Source of the DNA: Balanoglossus misakiensis
Lineage: Eukaryota; Hemichordata
Length of the DNA stretch: 64,000 nucleotides
Reading direction: 5' to 3'
Assembly: GCA_040954595.2 (NCBI GenBank)
Contig: CM082576.2
Coordinates: forward strand, 6,386,001 to 6,450,000
The translations under genes and the position numbers were made by a program. Below, piece by piece: positions 23,289 through 41,535 of the stretch. Numbering within the stretch: position 1 is the stretch's first letter; every line of letters begins with the position of its first letter. The notes below the pieces were generated by a model, which saw only the letters and a list, made by a program, of their open reading frames with translations, searched no databases and was not told where the DNA came from.

Positions 23289-26200
23289 TTAGTCAACTTC
23301 TTCCATTCTGGATGCATCTTCGTCGTCACCTTCAAGTGGTGGCATGTCTTCTGTGGAGGCAGCAGCATCAACATCGGCCAATGCGGCATCATCTTCATCA
23401 ATACCTGTGAACATCAACATGCAAAGACACTTGTAATTCCCAGATCAGATGGATTGCCTACAACCAACACAACACAGCATTGAGCAAACATTTTCCATAT
23501 TACAAAGTGTGGTGCAGCACAAAAAACTGGCAATTTAAGTTTTGAATGAAAGGATTTGCAGCGGCTTCTCTAGATCGACATCTTGCATGACCATTTGGAG
23601 GTGTAATCCACTGCAACCATCATTTGGTACTTCAATTTTTGTAGCTGTCCGTAACTGAGATATATGTCAGGTATTGTGTACATCACCAGCGACCACTCAC
23701 CTAAACCAAGCTTGATCATTCTATGAATTCTGCCGGCGTGCGTCTGTGGTTCCTCCAGCGAGAATCCAGATGCGAGCAAAGCAGTCTCGTAGAGAAGCAT
23801 GACCAGATCTTTCACAGATTTGTCGTTCTTGTCAGCGTCTGCTTTCTGCCTAAGAGTGTCCATGATTGAATGATCTGGATTGATTTCTAAGTGCTTCTTG
23901 GCCGCCATGTAACCCATTGTACTATTGTCCCTAAGCGCCTGCGCTTTCATGATTCTCTCCATGTTGGCCGTCCATCCAAACTGGCTGGTCACAATACAGC
24001 ACGGGGACGTCACCAGTCTGTTGGATACAGTCACCTGAAAGAATGAAAGTGAGAGAAAAAAAGATTACTATTCCATTCTGGCCGATATCAATGACCCATG
24101 TTAAAACACACAACACATTCCCGCAAAAATCCTAACCACCACACAAGACACAATTGCAGTCGCTAACCTTTTCAACTTTCTTGTCGAGGATATCCTTCAT
24201 GACCTTGCAGAGATTTTCAAATTTCGACTTGTCTTCTTCATATTTCTTCTTCTCGTCTTCGTCGTCGGGCAACTGCAATCCTTCCTTGGTGACCGAAGTC
24301 AGGGTCTTTCCATCGTACTCCTTCAGCTGCTGAACGCAGTACTCGTCGATGGGCTCAATCATGTACAAGACTTCGTAACCCCTCTTCCTGAGGCGCTCCA
24401 CAAATGCAGAGTTGGCGACCTGGTCTTTGTTTTCACCAGTGATGTAATAGATGTGCGTCTGGTTTTCCTTCATTCGTGTCACGTAGTCCTTCAGCGATGT
24501 CGTCTCGTCGCCAGACTGTGAGCTGTAATACCGGAGGAAGTCTGCTAGTTTGTTTCGGTTCTGACTGTCTTCGTGGATGCCAAGCTGCGATAGGAACAAA
24601 GAATATAATTTTTGATAAATTTTCTTTCAACTCGACGGCTCAGCTATTCTTGTACATCACACCAAAACTTCTCTACATTGAAACTCCAGCAGTCACAGTT
24701 CAGTATGTCCCATCATGCATGAAATTAACTGCTCCCGGAGCCAAACAATGACCTCATTTCAACACAAACCGTGAAACTTGCACAAACCACCACATTTTCC
24801 TTAACAGCTTATCAAAACTGAAATGCTTACTTTGAGATTCTTGCTGAACTGTTCATAGAATTTCTTGAAGTTGTCCTTGTCTTCCTGGATGTCAATGAAG
24901 AGCTCCATACACTTCTTGACGATGTTCTTGCGGATAACCTTCAGAATCTTGCTCTGTTGCAACATCTCACGAGAGATGTTCAGTGGCAAGTCTTCAGAGT
25001 CTACCACACCCTTGATAAAGTCTGCGGGGGGAGAGAAAGACACGTACAGTGAGTATGAACAAGTCGCACATTTTCTGAATTTTGTCGGTAATTTTAGAGA
25101 ACCAGAGATGGAAACTATACACAGGCATCTCCCGATTTTTCAGAGTGAACTTAGACAACCGTAGAACGAATGAAACTTACTCAAGTATTCAGGTATGAGA
25201 TCTTCACAGTTATCCATGATAAACACACGCCTGACGTACAGTTTGATGTTGTTCTTCTTCTTCTTGTTCTCAAACAAATCAAAAGGTGCACGTTTGGGCA
25301 CGAACAGCAATGCACGGAACTCCAGCTGGCCTTCCACAGAGAAATGCTGTTGGGGGGAGGAAAAAAGATACCGTAAATATTGGGCGACATAGCCCACAGA
25401 CACCACTGTGAAATGATGGCTGGTATACAGAGACACGAATATTGTTGTGGCAATGCAGCTTTGAGAATACAGTCAACGAACATTAAGAAAGCGGTTCTCC
25501 GTACTCTCATACGACTGTAAAGCCTGTGTTGAAGCAACACATTCTTCTACTTCCATTTGCACCACCAATACTGTCATAATCAATGCACCAAGCTTGAAAA
25601 ACCCAGTGACCACCGATTTGAGTTGGCGCGTGTTGTGCTGGAAGATTCTCTTTCAAAAAAGATTTTGTATAAAGACAATTGCCTGTCATATTGCACAACT
25701 ATCATTTTTCCCACAAATTAGTAACCAATAGATTTCAGTACCTTGACAGCCAAATGATCTTCCCAGTCATTGGTCAAACTCTTGTAGAATTCACCATATT
25801 CCTCCTGGCTGATGTCATCCGGGTTTCGTGTCCAGATGGGCTTGGTTTTGTTCAGCTCTTCGTCTTCTGTGTACTTCTCCTTGATCTTCTTGGTTTTCTT
25901 CTTCTTCTCTTTAGCTTCTTCCTCCGTTTCGTCCAAGTCTTCAATCTTTGGTTTCTCTTCTCCCTCCTTGTCCTCTTCTTCTTTCTTCTCTTCCTCCTCC
26001 TCCTCTTCTTCGTCGTCGCTGATCTCCTTGTCTCTCTCCTTCTCGACCAACATTCTGATCGGGTAGCCGATGAACTGGCTGTGCTTCTTCACCACATCCT
26101 TTAGTCTCTTCTCTTCCACATACTCAGTCTGGTCTTCCTTCAGGTGCAGTATGATCTTTGTACCTCTGCCAACAGGCTCACCTACAGCCGAAACATAATT

Positions 26201-27104
26201 CAAATTGTTGTTATCATCAAATAAAGAGCCAGGGACCCTTTCCCCTATCGTCAATTCGCCACACCCAATTTTTTTTCAAACTCCTACAACTCACAAGATT
26301 TGAACATTCGATTCTCACACTTACCAAAATCGGTCTTCACAGTGAAGGAGCCTCCGGCTGACGATTCCCAGATGTACTGTTCGTCATCATTGTGCTTGGA
26401 GAACACGGTCACTTTGTCTGCAACCAGGTAGGCAGAGTAGAAACCCACACCAAACTGACCAATCATAGAAATGTCGGCACCGGCTTGCAAAGCCTCCATG
26501 AAGGCCTTGGTTCCAGACTTGGCGATGGTACCCAAGTTGTTCACCATGTCGGCCTTGGTCATACCGATACCACTGTCGATGATGGTCAGTGTTCTCTCCT
26601 CTTTGTTGGGAATGATCTTGATGTACAAATCCTTCCCAGAATCCAGTTTGCTGGCATCAGTCAAACTCTCATAGCGGATCTTATCCAAGGCCTGAATAGA
26701 GAAGAGAAATTCAACATCGTCAGTGGTTTGACAAAACATTTCAATTGAGAAAAGGACTTCGCAGTTCATTCTTTTCGGTTAATGTTGACCATACAGTGTA
26801 CTGACAAGAAGTTTCAACCAACCAACCAACCAATCAATGTAATCATTCAAGTCTCAACATAGTCAAGAACTTTGCACGGCAGTTTATCAGACTGCTGTAA
26901 TGTAATTTTATCAGCAATTGGGGATTCACTGTAAATACTTACATCTGACGAATTGGAAATCAGTTCTCTCAGGAAAATTTCCTTGTTTGAGTAGAAGGTG
27001 TTGATGATCAAACTCATCAACTGAGCAATTTCGGCCTGGAAGGCAAAAGTCTCTGCCTCAGTTTCTTCAGCCTCCATTGGTTGTGTATTATTTTCTTCAC
27101 TCAT
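23289..27104 (-). CDS. HSP90: Cytosolic heat shock protein HSP90
   Basis: Eight coding exons in phase: 26943-27104, 26325-26691, 25742-26181, 25181-25346, 24831-25021, 24168-24584, 23701-24034 and 23289-23404, giving 730 residues (vertebrate cytosolic HSP90 724-732). The product is an ATP-dependent chaperone dimer. The N-terminal ATPase shows [18 protein letters not shown], the ATP-contact IIDSGIGM and [15 protein letters not shown]. The charged linker after residue 220 is very acidic, then lysine-rich ([17 protein letters not shown]). The middle domain has [19 protein letters not shown]. The C-terminus ends in MEEVD, the docking site for TPR co-chaperones, which marks the cytosolic rather than the ER (KDEL) or mitochondrial paralogue. 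The start ATG is the first base of its exon, so a non-coding first exon must lie upstream. An animal outside vertebrates would usually have a single such gene. Confidence 0.98.
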
Positions 27105-28245
27105 CTGCAAAAAAAAAAAAAGTGATTTCACAGTTTAGCCATGAGTAAAATTGGAGTGACAGTTTGCACAGTTGATGAGAACTGCATCACATTATGATTA
27201 TGATGCAGCATGACCATCGAATGGTGAGTGGACAATGTTTAACTTTAACCTTGTGCACGGATGCAAGGCACAGTGGGTAATTTAATCAATTTCTGAGGCG
27301 TAGAAAAAGAACGAATTATTTGCTTTTTTCACGCAGCAAAAAAAGTGGGCAATCATCTGGCCGTTTTCCTAATCCAGAATTGTCAGAATACACGTTTTTT
27401 GTTTGGTTTTGCTTTCGACCACGTTTCATCAAAATGAAAGAAATTTCACACAAAACTGTACAACTATAAAAACTTGCGCTTTCAATCTACGGTAATCAGT
27501 CAGACGGACCTTATTTCTTCTTCTCCTTTCTCTATGTCAACTCGGATTTAAAATACGAACGGGCAACCACCAACTTGTTAAATTAAATTGTGTTGGGCAT
27601 TCGTTTCCCCTTTGTGTCAAACAATAGCAGTGCAGCACGTTCAAATGTATAAAGCCAGATCACAAATTGAAATTGGAGAAAAAAAGTGAAACTGAAATTC
27701 TACTTGAATGTTCTTATGAAAATTAACAATTTTTCAGGGGGATTGCCGGTGTGCGCCACAAAAAATGACTCGATTTTCAGTAGTTGCGTTTTGGCATGTC
27801 CAAGCACATCAGAAATAGGCGCGTCTCGCGTCACCACGAGGTTGTGCAGCAGTACAACTCACATGGCAAAGCCGGTGCGCGGCGATCACTGCAAATCGGG
27901 TAATCGAATCTGTACACTGGAGCTTTCCTCGTTTAAAAATCAATTATCGCAATCGTTAGTGAAGGACACACTTACCTTTTTCTTTTTGAAATGATGTACT
28001 TCGTCAATTCGTTCGATGACTACGTGCTCCACCAAACTAGATCGCAGATCACAGTACCACACGCGTGATAGGACGATCTTTAAAAAGACACATGGTTGGG
28101 TCGGACCTCATTTCCATAACACGGAAATGCACCACTTGTATCAATCCGCTGGTACAAAAACAGTTTTATCCATTCTTTTGTCATCATTTCGAGGTGTTTG
28201 AGGTGCAAATAAATTAAAAATAATTTCATTAAGTTAAAGTATCAA

Positions 28246-28251
28246 TTATAA
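28246..28251 (-). promoter_or_regulatory. Candidate TATA box of HSP90
   Basis: TTATAA on minus, about 270 bases above the leader-exon donor and about 85 bases below the nearest heat-shock element, a plausible core promoter position. Not proven. Confidence 0.4.
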
Positions 28252-28333
28252 GAGGGTCATTTGAACACAGTCACAATAAAACAAGAACTTCTTACAGGAA
28301 GTATTACAATACACTCGTAAGTAAAGCGGCTTC

Positions 28334-28351
28334 TTCGGGAACCTTCTCGAA
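28334..28351 (-). promoter_or_regulatory. Heat-shock element, four perfect units
   Basis: TTCGGGAACCTTCTCGAA contains four alternating TTC/GAA units at exact five-base spacing. That is the binding site of heat-shock factor HSF1 trimers. Its place upstream of HSP90 makes heat induction very likely. Confidence 0.85.
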
Positions 28352-28422
28352 ACCAGTAGAACCGGAAGTCCCTGATTTGTAGTCTGCAACTTCCGTTTTC
28401 AGTAGATCCTGCAAGTTCATCG

Positions 28423-28435
28423 TTCCAGAAATTTC
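28423..28435 (-). promoter_or_regulatory. Second heat-shock element, three units
   Basis: TTCCAGAAATTTC has three alternating units at five-base spacing, about 70 bases above the first element. Two nearby elements would allow cooperative HSF binding. Confidence 0.75.
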
Positions 28436-29109
28436 TACAGCCGAGTGATTCAGAGAACATGGAGAATAGTACCCGAAATTTGTGAATGTGATTCAATTTG
28501 TAATATGACAGAAATATAAGATGTACAATCTATCTAGTATGTTGGTATAGTAGTTGGTAAGTGCCATTTTTCGATATACACTGTTGCTGTTTTCAAACAC
28601 ACTTTGTAACATAACTATGAACAGAAAGCCAGAGAGAATATGCATTGGAGGGACTCAAAATGGAAATTTATTGGTGAAAAAAAAATGTCTGGTAAAGCTT
28701 GATCTTCAAACTACCGGGGTATGTACGTACATATACCAACATTTTTGACTTTTTTACCCATAATGCAATTACAAAATTCAACCCCCTAACTTGTCGAATA
28801 TATGTGGATAAGCCCATGCTGACGGGAACTTCAACTACGGTACTTATTGAAATTATGACAACAAACAGCCTCTGACCCTTTAGAGTCCCTTAAAACTATA
28901 GAAAAACTATAGAGTCCCTTACTATAGAAAATTTGCACATATTGCATATAAAATGTGTGCTGTGTACATCAAATAATATAAGGAGCAATAAGTAAATATT
29001 TTAGACATAATGAATTTCTGCAAATTAATTCACATCAAAGAAGAACATTTTCAGACATCATCAGAAAAGTTGCACACTAGCTTGAGATGTTTCCTCTATT
29101 AATTAAGGG

Positions 29110-35004
<5,895 letters not shown>

Positions 35005-35406
35005 ACTTGCTGCGGACTTGCGATCGCGTTCTGTCCCTTTTCCAGAGTCATGAATGTGGGAATAACGGGAGACCGACTACATGTACATACATTGTACCAT
35101 TCAACTGCAGCCAATCCACAAGTCAGCTGTTTTGCAAAAAGAGCGCCATCGTCGCCAGCAGTTAAAATTCCTGTGTTTTTATTATCTCTGATCAGAACGT
35201 CGTGATTATTTTAATTTTTCAATTACGTACGGCCCGCGTTTCATAACAGCTACGTTGATGGGCGATGCTCGGGAAAAATTGGCTGATACAAAGAATTTCG
35301 GGGATGTTTACGATGAGTTTGAGCGTGACCCAGATATTTTTCTGTTTACATTGACTGTTCCAGGTCAGTGCGCAGACTCATTAGCAGCAAAACCCGGAGT
35401 GAAAAC
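35005..35406. promoter_or_regulatory. Bidirectional promoter of POMT2 and GSTZ1
   Basis: Only 402 bases separate the POMT2 ATG (minus, 35004) from the GSTZ1 ATG (plus, 35407). Both 5' UTRs and promoters must lie inside. I see no TATA box for either gene, as is usual for shared promoters of housekeeping genes. Confidence 0.75.
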
Positions 35407-37935
35407 ATGGCAAAGGTAAGTCGATCAGCGCTGGTAAGTTACTCTAAGTTGCTGGAACTAACATGGCAATATTGTTATTAAAATATGATGTCTATAGTGT
35501 AATAGTCAACTTTTGTGGCCTATCGTCTTTCCTGTGTGGGCCATCTTTTCCACGGACGTCAGTGTGCACCACCCCCCCCCCCCCCCCTTGTTGGTTGTGC
35601 ACCGCATCAGATATCTGACACGTGAACATGTTTACTATGTCAGCTAACCCGTTCTGCATTTGCCAAGCACCTGGGTGGCGATGTTTGTAGCTTCTGAACC
35701 CAAATTCAGCAGACACTGCCAAATTTTGACAAGTAATTATGGATTTGCAGCGTGCAGTAGCCCCTACTAGCTTTTACCACTCCCGGGCCAAAACAATGAG
35801 GGCAGCCCCGCCCACACAGGAGTGGAGCAGCTATGCATGTCTTTCTGAGCTCGGGTGAGGGCCGCCTTCAGCCTAAACCCTGCAGTTGCATGGTTTATGT
35901 TCTCTGGAGTTCAAAGGAAATCAACAAAGCTTAGCAGTTTCATTGATTTTGTCAGTTCTCCTTGGCAACCCTTGCCTATTACAATTTGAATCTTTCAGTA
36001 TCACCTTACACGATTCATGTTCTGCCTTTCAGCCAGTGTTATACTCTTACTTCAGAAGTTCCTGTTCATGGCGAGTGAGAATAGGTAAGTAAAAAATAAT
36101 GTACGATACATGAGGTTTTGGCAGTATTGTGTCTGATATTGTCATCCACCGCACTGGCAATAATGCACAGAAGCTCGATCTATAGTGCTGCATTTCTGGA
36201 AAGTTTTTAATTAAAGAGGAGTACACAAGTATTTCTTCATTTTTGCAGCATTGGCTTTGAAAGGAATTGAATATGAGACCAGTGGAGTCAATCTGCTGAA
36301 AGGAGACCAGGTGAGATTGCAGTTTGCTTGATTAGCACGATCAATGTGTTTCCCGGAGCATTGGTACGTCCAAGAAATGCTATTAAACTACAATCTACAT
36401 AGACAGCTATGTCACACAGCATAACCCGTATTAGAAGGTGTTGATCTTGATTGATGTAGTTTTTACTTTCCTCAGCTAGGTGACAAGTATGCCTCCACAA
36501 ATCCAATGCAGCAAGTGCCAACATTGGAAATCGACGGTGTCAAGTTGACACAGTCAGTAAGTAGATTTCGTCATTGTCATCATTGTTGTTACTGCCATCA
36601 TCGTCGTCGTCATCATCATCTTCATCAGGGACTCCATCTCCAGTGAGCATTTATTTCATTGGATAATGATCTCTAAAGCTTAACAACAATGATAGGTTAG
36701 CATCATGCAGGCATGGCACTTTACCACCTGATTACTGGTTGATTAGCAATCTGCTAGAATTGAATTTGGCTTGCAGGCATCTATTTTTATTGACCTTTGA
36801 CCTTTTTGGTGTCTACTCTGCCTTTGTGGTTGTTTCATTTCAATCATTTTGTGTGTTTTTTTTCAGCTTGCAATTTTGGAATATTTGGAAGAAACCCGAG
36901 CTGAGCCGCCACTTTTGCCCAAAGAACCAGCAAAAAGAGCAGTGGTAAGTCATTAGGTTGAAATCTTTCATCACCTTGCTTTAATATGCCAGATGAAAGT
37001 GTTGCAATATTCTATCAAAAATCGATGGCAAAATTAATGTTCTCTTTCAATTTCAGGTTCGGGAGATATCTGCAGTAATAGCATCTGGTATCCAACCAAT
37101 TCAGGTAATGTCAAAATATTTTTAACAAGCAGTCATTTCACGTTGAATGTAGTATTATCATTGTTGGTTTAAAAAAAAAGTACATGTACATCAAAGGGCA
37201 TTAATGTCTTCCAAGCATTTAGTGGATAACTGATATTTATCCCCCCCCCAGAATCTGGCTGTTCTGAAGTATGTTGGCGACGAGAAAAAAGCAGAATGGG
37301 GAAGGTACTGGATTGACAGAGGATTCCAAAGTCTGGAAAAAATGCTGGGAAAGACAGCTGGCAAATACTGTGTTGGAGATGAAGTAACCATGGCAGATCT
37401 ATGTCTGGTACCTCAAGTCTATAATGCCAACAGGTCAGTTTTTGTTTGAACTCTCTCTGAAATTCACAAATAAATATTCTGACTATATATGGACAATCGA
37501 CATTTGCTCTAGCTCGAGTTACAGCTGACCATGTACTGTTCAGTCTAAAGTAGTCAAAACATCAGTCAATACCGGAGAAAGCAAAAGTACAGAGAACTTT
37601 AGTATGCTTGTAGCACTTAGACAAGATGTTGTAAATTGATACACAATGAAAGTATTGAAAAGAAATGCCAAGAGTTAGAGCTACCATTGTCATAATTCTG
37701 TACAGCTACTAATCATTTAAATTCTGCGTGCAATGGAGAATAACTCTCTGTAGAAGGACATCTACACATTTCACTGACAGTTAAGTTTGGGACTGTTGTG
37801 TGTTTCAGGTTCAAAGTTGACATGTCCCAGTTCCCAACCATCAGCAGAATCAACGACGCACTCTCTCAGCTGGACGCCTTCATACAGGCCCATCCCACCA
37901 AACAACCCGACTGCCCAGAGGATCTCAAACAGTGA
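35407..37935 (+). CDS. GSTZ1: Glutathione S-transferase zeta / maleylacetoacetate isomerase
   Basis: Eight exons in phase: 35407-35415, 36033-36084, 36249-36310, 36476-36556, 36867-36944, 37057-37104, 37252-37433 and 37809-37935, giving 212 residues (human 216). It catalyses glutathione-dependent isomerisation of maleylacetoacetate to fumarylacetoacetate in tyrosine breakdown. The zeta-class active site SSCSWRVRI is complete (residues 12-20), followed by [13 protein letters not shown] and [11 protein letters not shown] of the glutathione-binding thioredoxin fold. The helical domain carries [14 protein letters not shown] and [17 protein letters not shown]. Exon 1 encodes only Met-Ala-Lys. An AATAAA lies at 38205-38210. 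Head-to-head with POMT2. Confidence 0.98.
35571..35587. repeat. Poly-C run
   Basis: About 17 consecutive C bases in GSTZ1 intron 1. Confidence 0.9.
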
Positions 37936-39257
37936 TGCGGTCAAAGTTGAAAGGCAATAGGCTAAGAAGATTACTTTCGAAGTTTCAAATAATTTCCTTG
38001 TGAAGGAAGAACTGACCATATGGACAGGGTTTTAATTTGAGGTTTTTGTTAGCTGAAAGCACAAATCATTTTAAAAAGTTTTGTTTCTGTTAATTAAGAG
38101 TGTAGTGTTTTCCTGATTCTGTGTGCTAATGGTGTGTAGGCCTACTCGACAAATCTCTGTTGGGTAGTGTTTAACACCAATCTAGTAAAGTTCTTCAGGT
38201 AGTAAATAAAGATAAATATGTTCCTTTTTATTGAGGTCTCATTTTAAACAGAGAGGTTGATATTATGTTTATACACCCATTGTGTCTAACACTGGAAATA
38301 TTCTTCACTTATGACTTGGGATGGCATGAGATGTGAACAATCATTGAATAGCAATAAACCACTGAAAGATGTTGTGAATACAGATTTGTGACTGGATTTT
38401 CTTTTCATGACTTCTGCATGGCTGTACATCCTGGTATTTCCAGTGGGTACTGCTCAGTTGCAACTTTAAACTAATAGTCCAGGGAACATTTGAATATGTA
38501 TAGTAAAACAGAGTCTTGCTGTTCAAGTTTTGAAATAAGACAACGTATATTCGTAACCGCACTTTATACTTTTCTTCAGTGGGGTTTCAGCCATAATGCT
38601 ATTTGATCACGAGTAATGCATCGTAATGTATGCATGAGGCACAAAAGACTACACTCAGTTGGTAAAATGTGTGAAAATGTTAATGACACTACAAATATCG
38701 TGAGCATGACATAATGGGGTGTTAACAAGATCCATTTTCCAGACATGCTATACTGTTCCGCAAACCGAAGGCTTTATTCACAGCGACTTATTTTACATAC
38801 ATTACAGACGTATTGTTTGCAAGTGAGTAATTAACACCCGATAAAATTAACAGAGAGCGAAAATCTGACGATTGGTATTCAAATCTCAGTTAAATCGGTT
38901 ACGTACTGCACTTGATGACGTCAACCGGCGATGATCTGCAGAAATGAAATGTTGGTGACCGACATCTTCAGAAATTGACAGGTCGCACTTTTTGTCGTGA
39001 AATTACCGGCTAAGTCTTTAAAATGCAAACAACATTCTATAAGTGCTACACAAAGCACATAAAATCTCAGATATGTTAAAATTAAATATTTTCTCGAAAT
39101 TGATACTGTACAATATTATTTATAATTAAATATACATTTGATATTTTACATAACACGTACGTACAATAACTATTATTATTTGGCTAGTGAGAGTTTCGTT
39201 TAAGAATTTTAAAAATATATATATTTAGCAATATTATTTACAGCTTTTTTCAAGTTA
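37936..39257. other. Convergent 3' regions of GSTZ1 and LEFTY
   Basis: The GSTZ1 3' UTR ends near 38220 (AATAAA at 38205-38210). The rest is AT-rich and should include the LEFTY 3' UTR. No additional gene seen. Confidence 0.7.
38205..38210 (+). terminator. Poly(A) signal AATAAA (GSTZ1)
   Basis: Exact signal 270 bases after the GSTZ1 stop. Confidence 0.75.
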
Positions 39258-41434
39258 TCACGCTTTGCATTTGCATTCGTCGATAATCATGTTAGGGATT
39301 TCAGAAACAACTACTTCTGTGACATCACCATTCTTGATCAAATACATCATGGGCAGCGGCGAAGTTTTCTCGGCGCGGCACGACACCAAGTCCGAGGGCT
39401 CCGAGTGTTTTGTGATGTGACACGGTCCCACGCACTCGAAGGCGTCATACCCCGAGGGTTCCACGATCCACCTGTTGGTCCACTGCGTATCACGGAAGTT
39501 GACGTACTTGGACTTCCTGCAGCACGTTTCTTCCTCGTTGCCTTCATCGCACTCTGACGGCCCAAACCTGAAAAGGGTAAATAAAGACCGAAGTCCGAAT
39601 TAAAAAGAAACCCGTTTTCAATAATTGTGGACGATGTAACTTGACCTGTTATTACACATAAGCGGTCGGATATTAACCTTTCTCCACGAAAAAGCATCAC
39701 TGGTATTTTACCTTTCGCTATTCTGGAACGCTCCCTGCACGTAAGACTTTTTCTCGGACATGACATTTGACGATGTCCCGATAACAACAACCTGAAATCT
39801 CGATAGTAAAAACACCTACCTTTGCTCAAAGTGTTCGGTGTAGACGTTGAGTTGTGGAGTGTGCCCTCCGCCGAGATGGTTGGTGGAAATTTCGACTTTC
39901 TCGGCAACTTTGGCGGCGTGCGCACCTGGTCGTTCACCTTCGATCCACAATTCCAGGACGAACGGTTGTTCTACGTTCTCCTGCCACTTCTCAACTGCAC
40001 CCGTGATGTCAAATGTCTTCCATCCAGAGTCATTTAACGCCACCAATCTGTGCGGAGAGCAACACGAATGTTAGTTTTTTTTTCTGGTTTCATTCTAAAA
40101 TACATAATTATTAGCTTGAACGATATCGTAACATTATTCACCGAAAAAAGATGAAGCCGTCGATACCCTTAAAGGCTCATATATGTTGATCCGGTCATTT
40201 GTTATAAACCGCGGTCTTTTTGTCCACAAACAAAACTGTTCGTTATGAAAACAAAATGGGAAACACGGGTTAGCTATAAATTGTGAAAAATATAACATAG
40301 AAGTACATGAACGACATACCTTGAGTCGACAAGAACCAGTGATGTCGCGGTGTCGTTGTCACGTGACTGGAGAACTTGGTAAAGACTGACTTTTGCGTGG
40401 CGTATTGGGTGTGTGCCGTTGTGTGGCTTATAGATGGTGTGGTTCGGCCTCTCTTTGTACAGTTTCAGCTCTGCCATGGCAACTCTGCTGTCCTTGGTGA
40501 TGCGTCTGTTCATTTCAAACTGAAGGCGATGGTGGCTGGAACCGGCGTACACCACATCGGCCAAAAATGCTGGAATGTATAAATGATACGGGGGATGATG
40601 AGGGAATGAATGAATGATGACGTGTATGGAAGTTGTTCTGTTGTACGCGTGGGCGGCTCGTGTGAAGCCAGCATCAGTGTTTTTTGGGGAGACGAACTTT
40701 ACAACTTTAAAACAACAGTGTGTGTAAACCCACTGGAGATAATATGCGCACGCTCCAGTACTGTCAGACAGGTGGTTGAAAGGGTGTCAGACGAGTACTT
40801 TGCATAAATTACTTCTACCGAGGTAAATGCCCTTCACTCCACCACGAAGCAGAATCTAACATCTTTCTATCTTAAAGTACATGGGCCTGTCGAATGAGAG
40901 ATGCTTGCTCTTTGATAGTATAGTTTGAATAAAGAGATTTTCTTTGAAATTACCGTAATGTGGCGATGTGGCGAAGCAAAATCATTTTATAATTGTTCAA
41001 ACGTTCATGATCCTCTTTGGAAATAAGTTTATTGAATTATATGTACAAAGAACTATATTTCGACAACATGAAAGTGTATTATAAAATAGCGTAGTCTGAT
41101 CGTAACGACTCTCCAGTTTTGCAAGCACACAAAACGTACCTTCATTTTCCCGTATGATTTTGGCAAATGTGGGCAGACTGAACCTCGATCGTTTCATTCT
41201 CTGTCGATGTTTGCTCGCCAAAGCCCAGTACTTCAGGCGAAGGTCGGCGGGAACGGTTATGTCTTCCTTGTTTACGTCAGGAAAACTTCCAGGATCCAGC
41301 CCGAGCTTTTCCGACAGACTGTGCACAAATTCGTGTCGGGTTGAGTCTATCGGCATAGCGTTGGTTGCGTTGCGTTGGATACCGGTGACCACGAAGAGAA
41401 ACATCACTGTGACGTGTAGCTGTAACGGGCCCAT
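39258..41434 (-). CDS. LEFTY: Lefty, divergent TGF-beta family Nodal antagonist
   Basis: Four exons in phase, the same number as human LEFTY genes: 41140-41434, 40320-40569, 39820-40047 and 39258-39567, giving 360 residues (human 366). The start at 41434 opens a signal peptide (LHVTVMFLFVV) and lies about 95 bases below a TATA box. The propeptide has VPADLRLKYWALASKHR then MKRSRFSLP, equivalent to the basic processing site in vertebrate Lefty, and DSRLVALNDSGWKTFDIT. The C-terminal domain has eight cysteines (ECDEG, ETCCRK, AFECVGPC, LVSCRAEK, ECKCK). It lacks the CC-P pair that forms the interchain disulfide in ordinary TGF-beta ligands, which is typical of Lefty, a secreted inhibitor of Nodal in axis and left-right patterning. 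Without its position and these features it could be misread as a BMP or GDF. Confidence 0.93.
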
Positions 41435-41526
41435 CTCGATTCGCTGTGTGATAAACTGTGATGTCCTTTCGAGTTGCCGAAGTTGTGGTAGCTTGAGAAA
41501 TAACAGAATTGGACAGATGGTGCCCC

Positions 41527-41535
41527 CTTTATATA
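41527..41535 (-). promoter_or_regulatory. TATA box of LEFTY
   Basis: TATATAAAG on minus, an excellent TATA element. Transcription would start near 41500, giving a 5' UTR of about 65 bases before the ATG at 41434. This decides against the longer open frame that begins at 41566. Confidence 0.75.

Larger units (their letters stand above)
27105..29109. other. HSP90 5' region: intron 1, leader exon, promoter; POMT2 3' end
   Basis: A polypyrimidine tract and CAG precede the HSP90 ATG at 27104. A strong minus-strand donor (AAAAAG then GTAAGTGT, exon end 27976) fits a non-coding leader exon starting near 28220, as in vertebrate HSP90 genes. A TTATAA box and heat-shock elements lie above it. The remainder (28450-29109) should hold the POMT2 3' UTR, with a minus-strand AATAAA at 28667-28672. 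No coding gene seen. Confidence 0.6.

Noticed and set aside
25679-26104. Plus-strand 141-codon frame rich in Leu/Phe, membrane-like
   Set aside because: Exact antisense of the HSP90 charged-linker exon; Lys/Glu codons read backwards give Leu/Phe/Ser.
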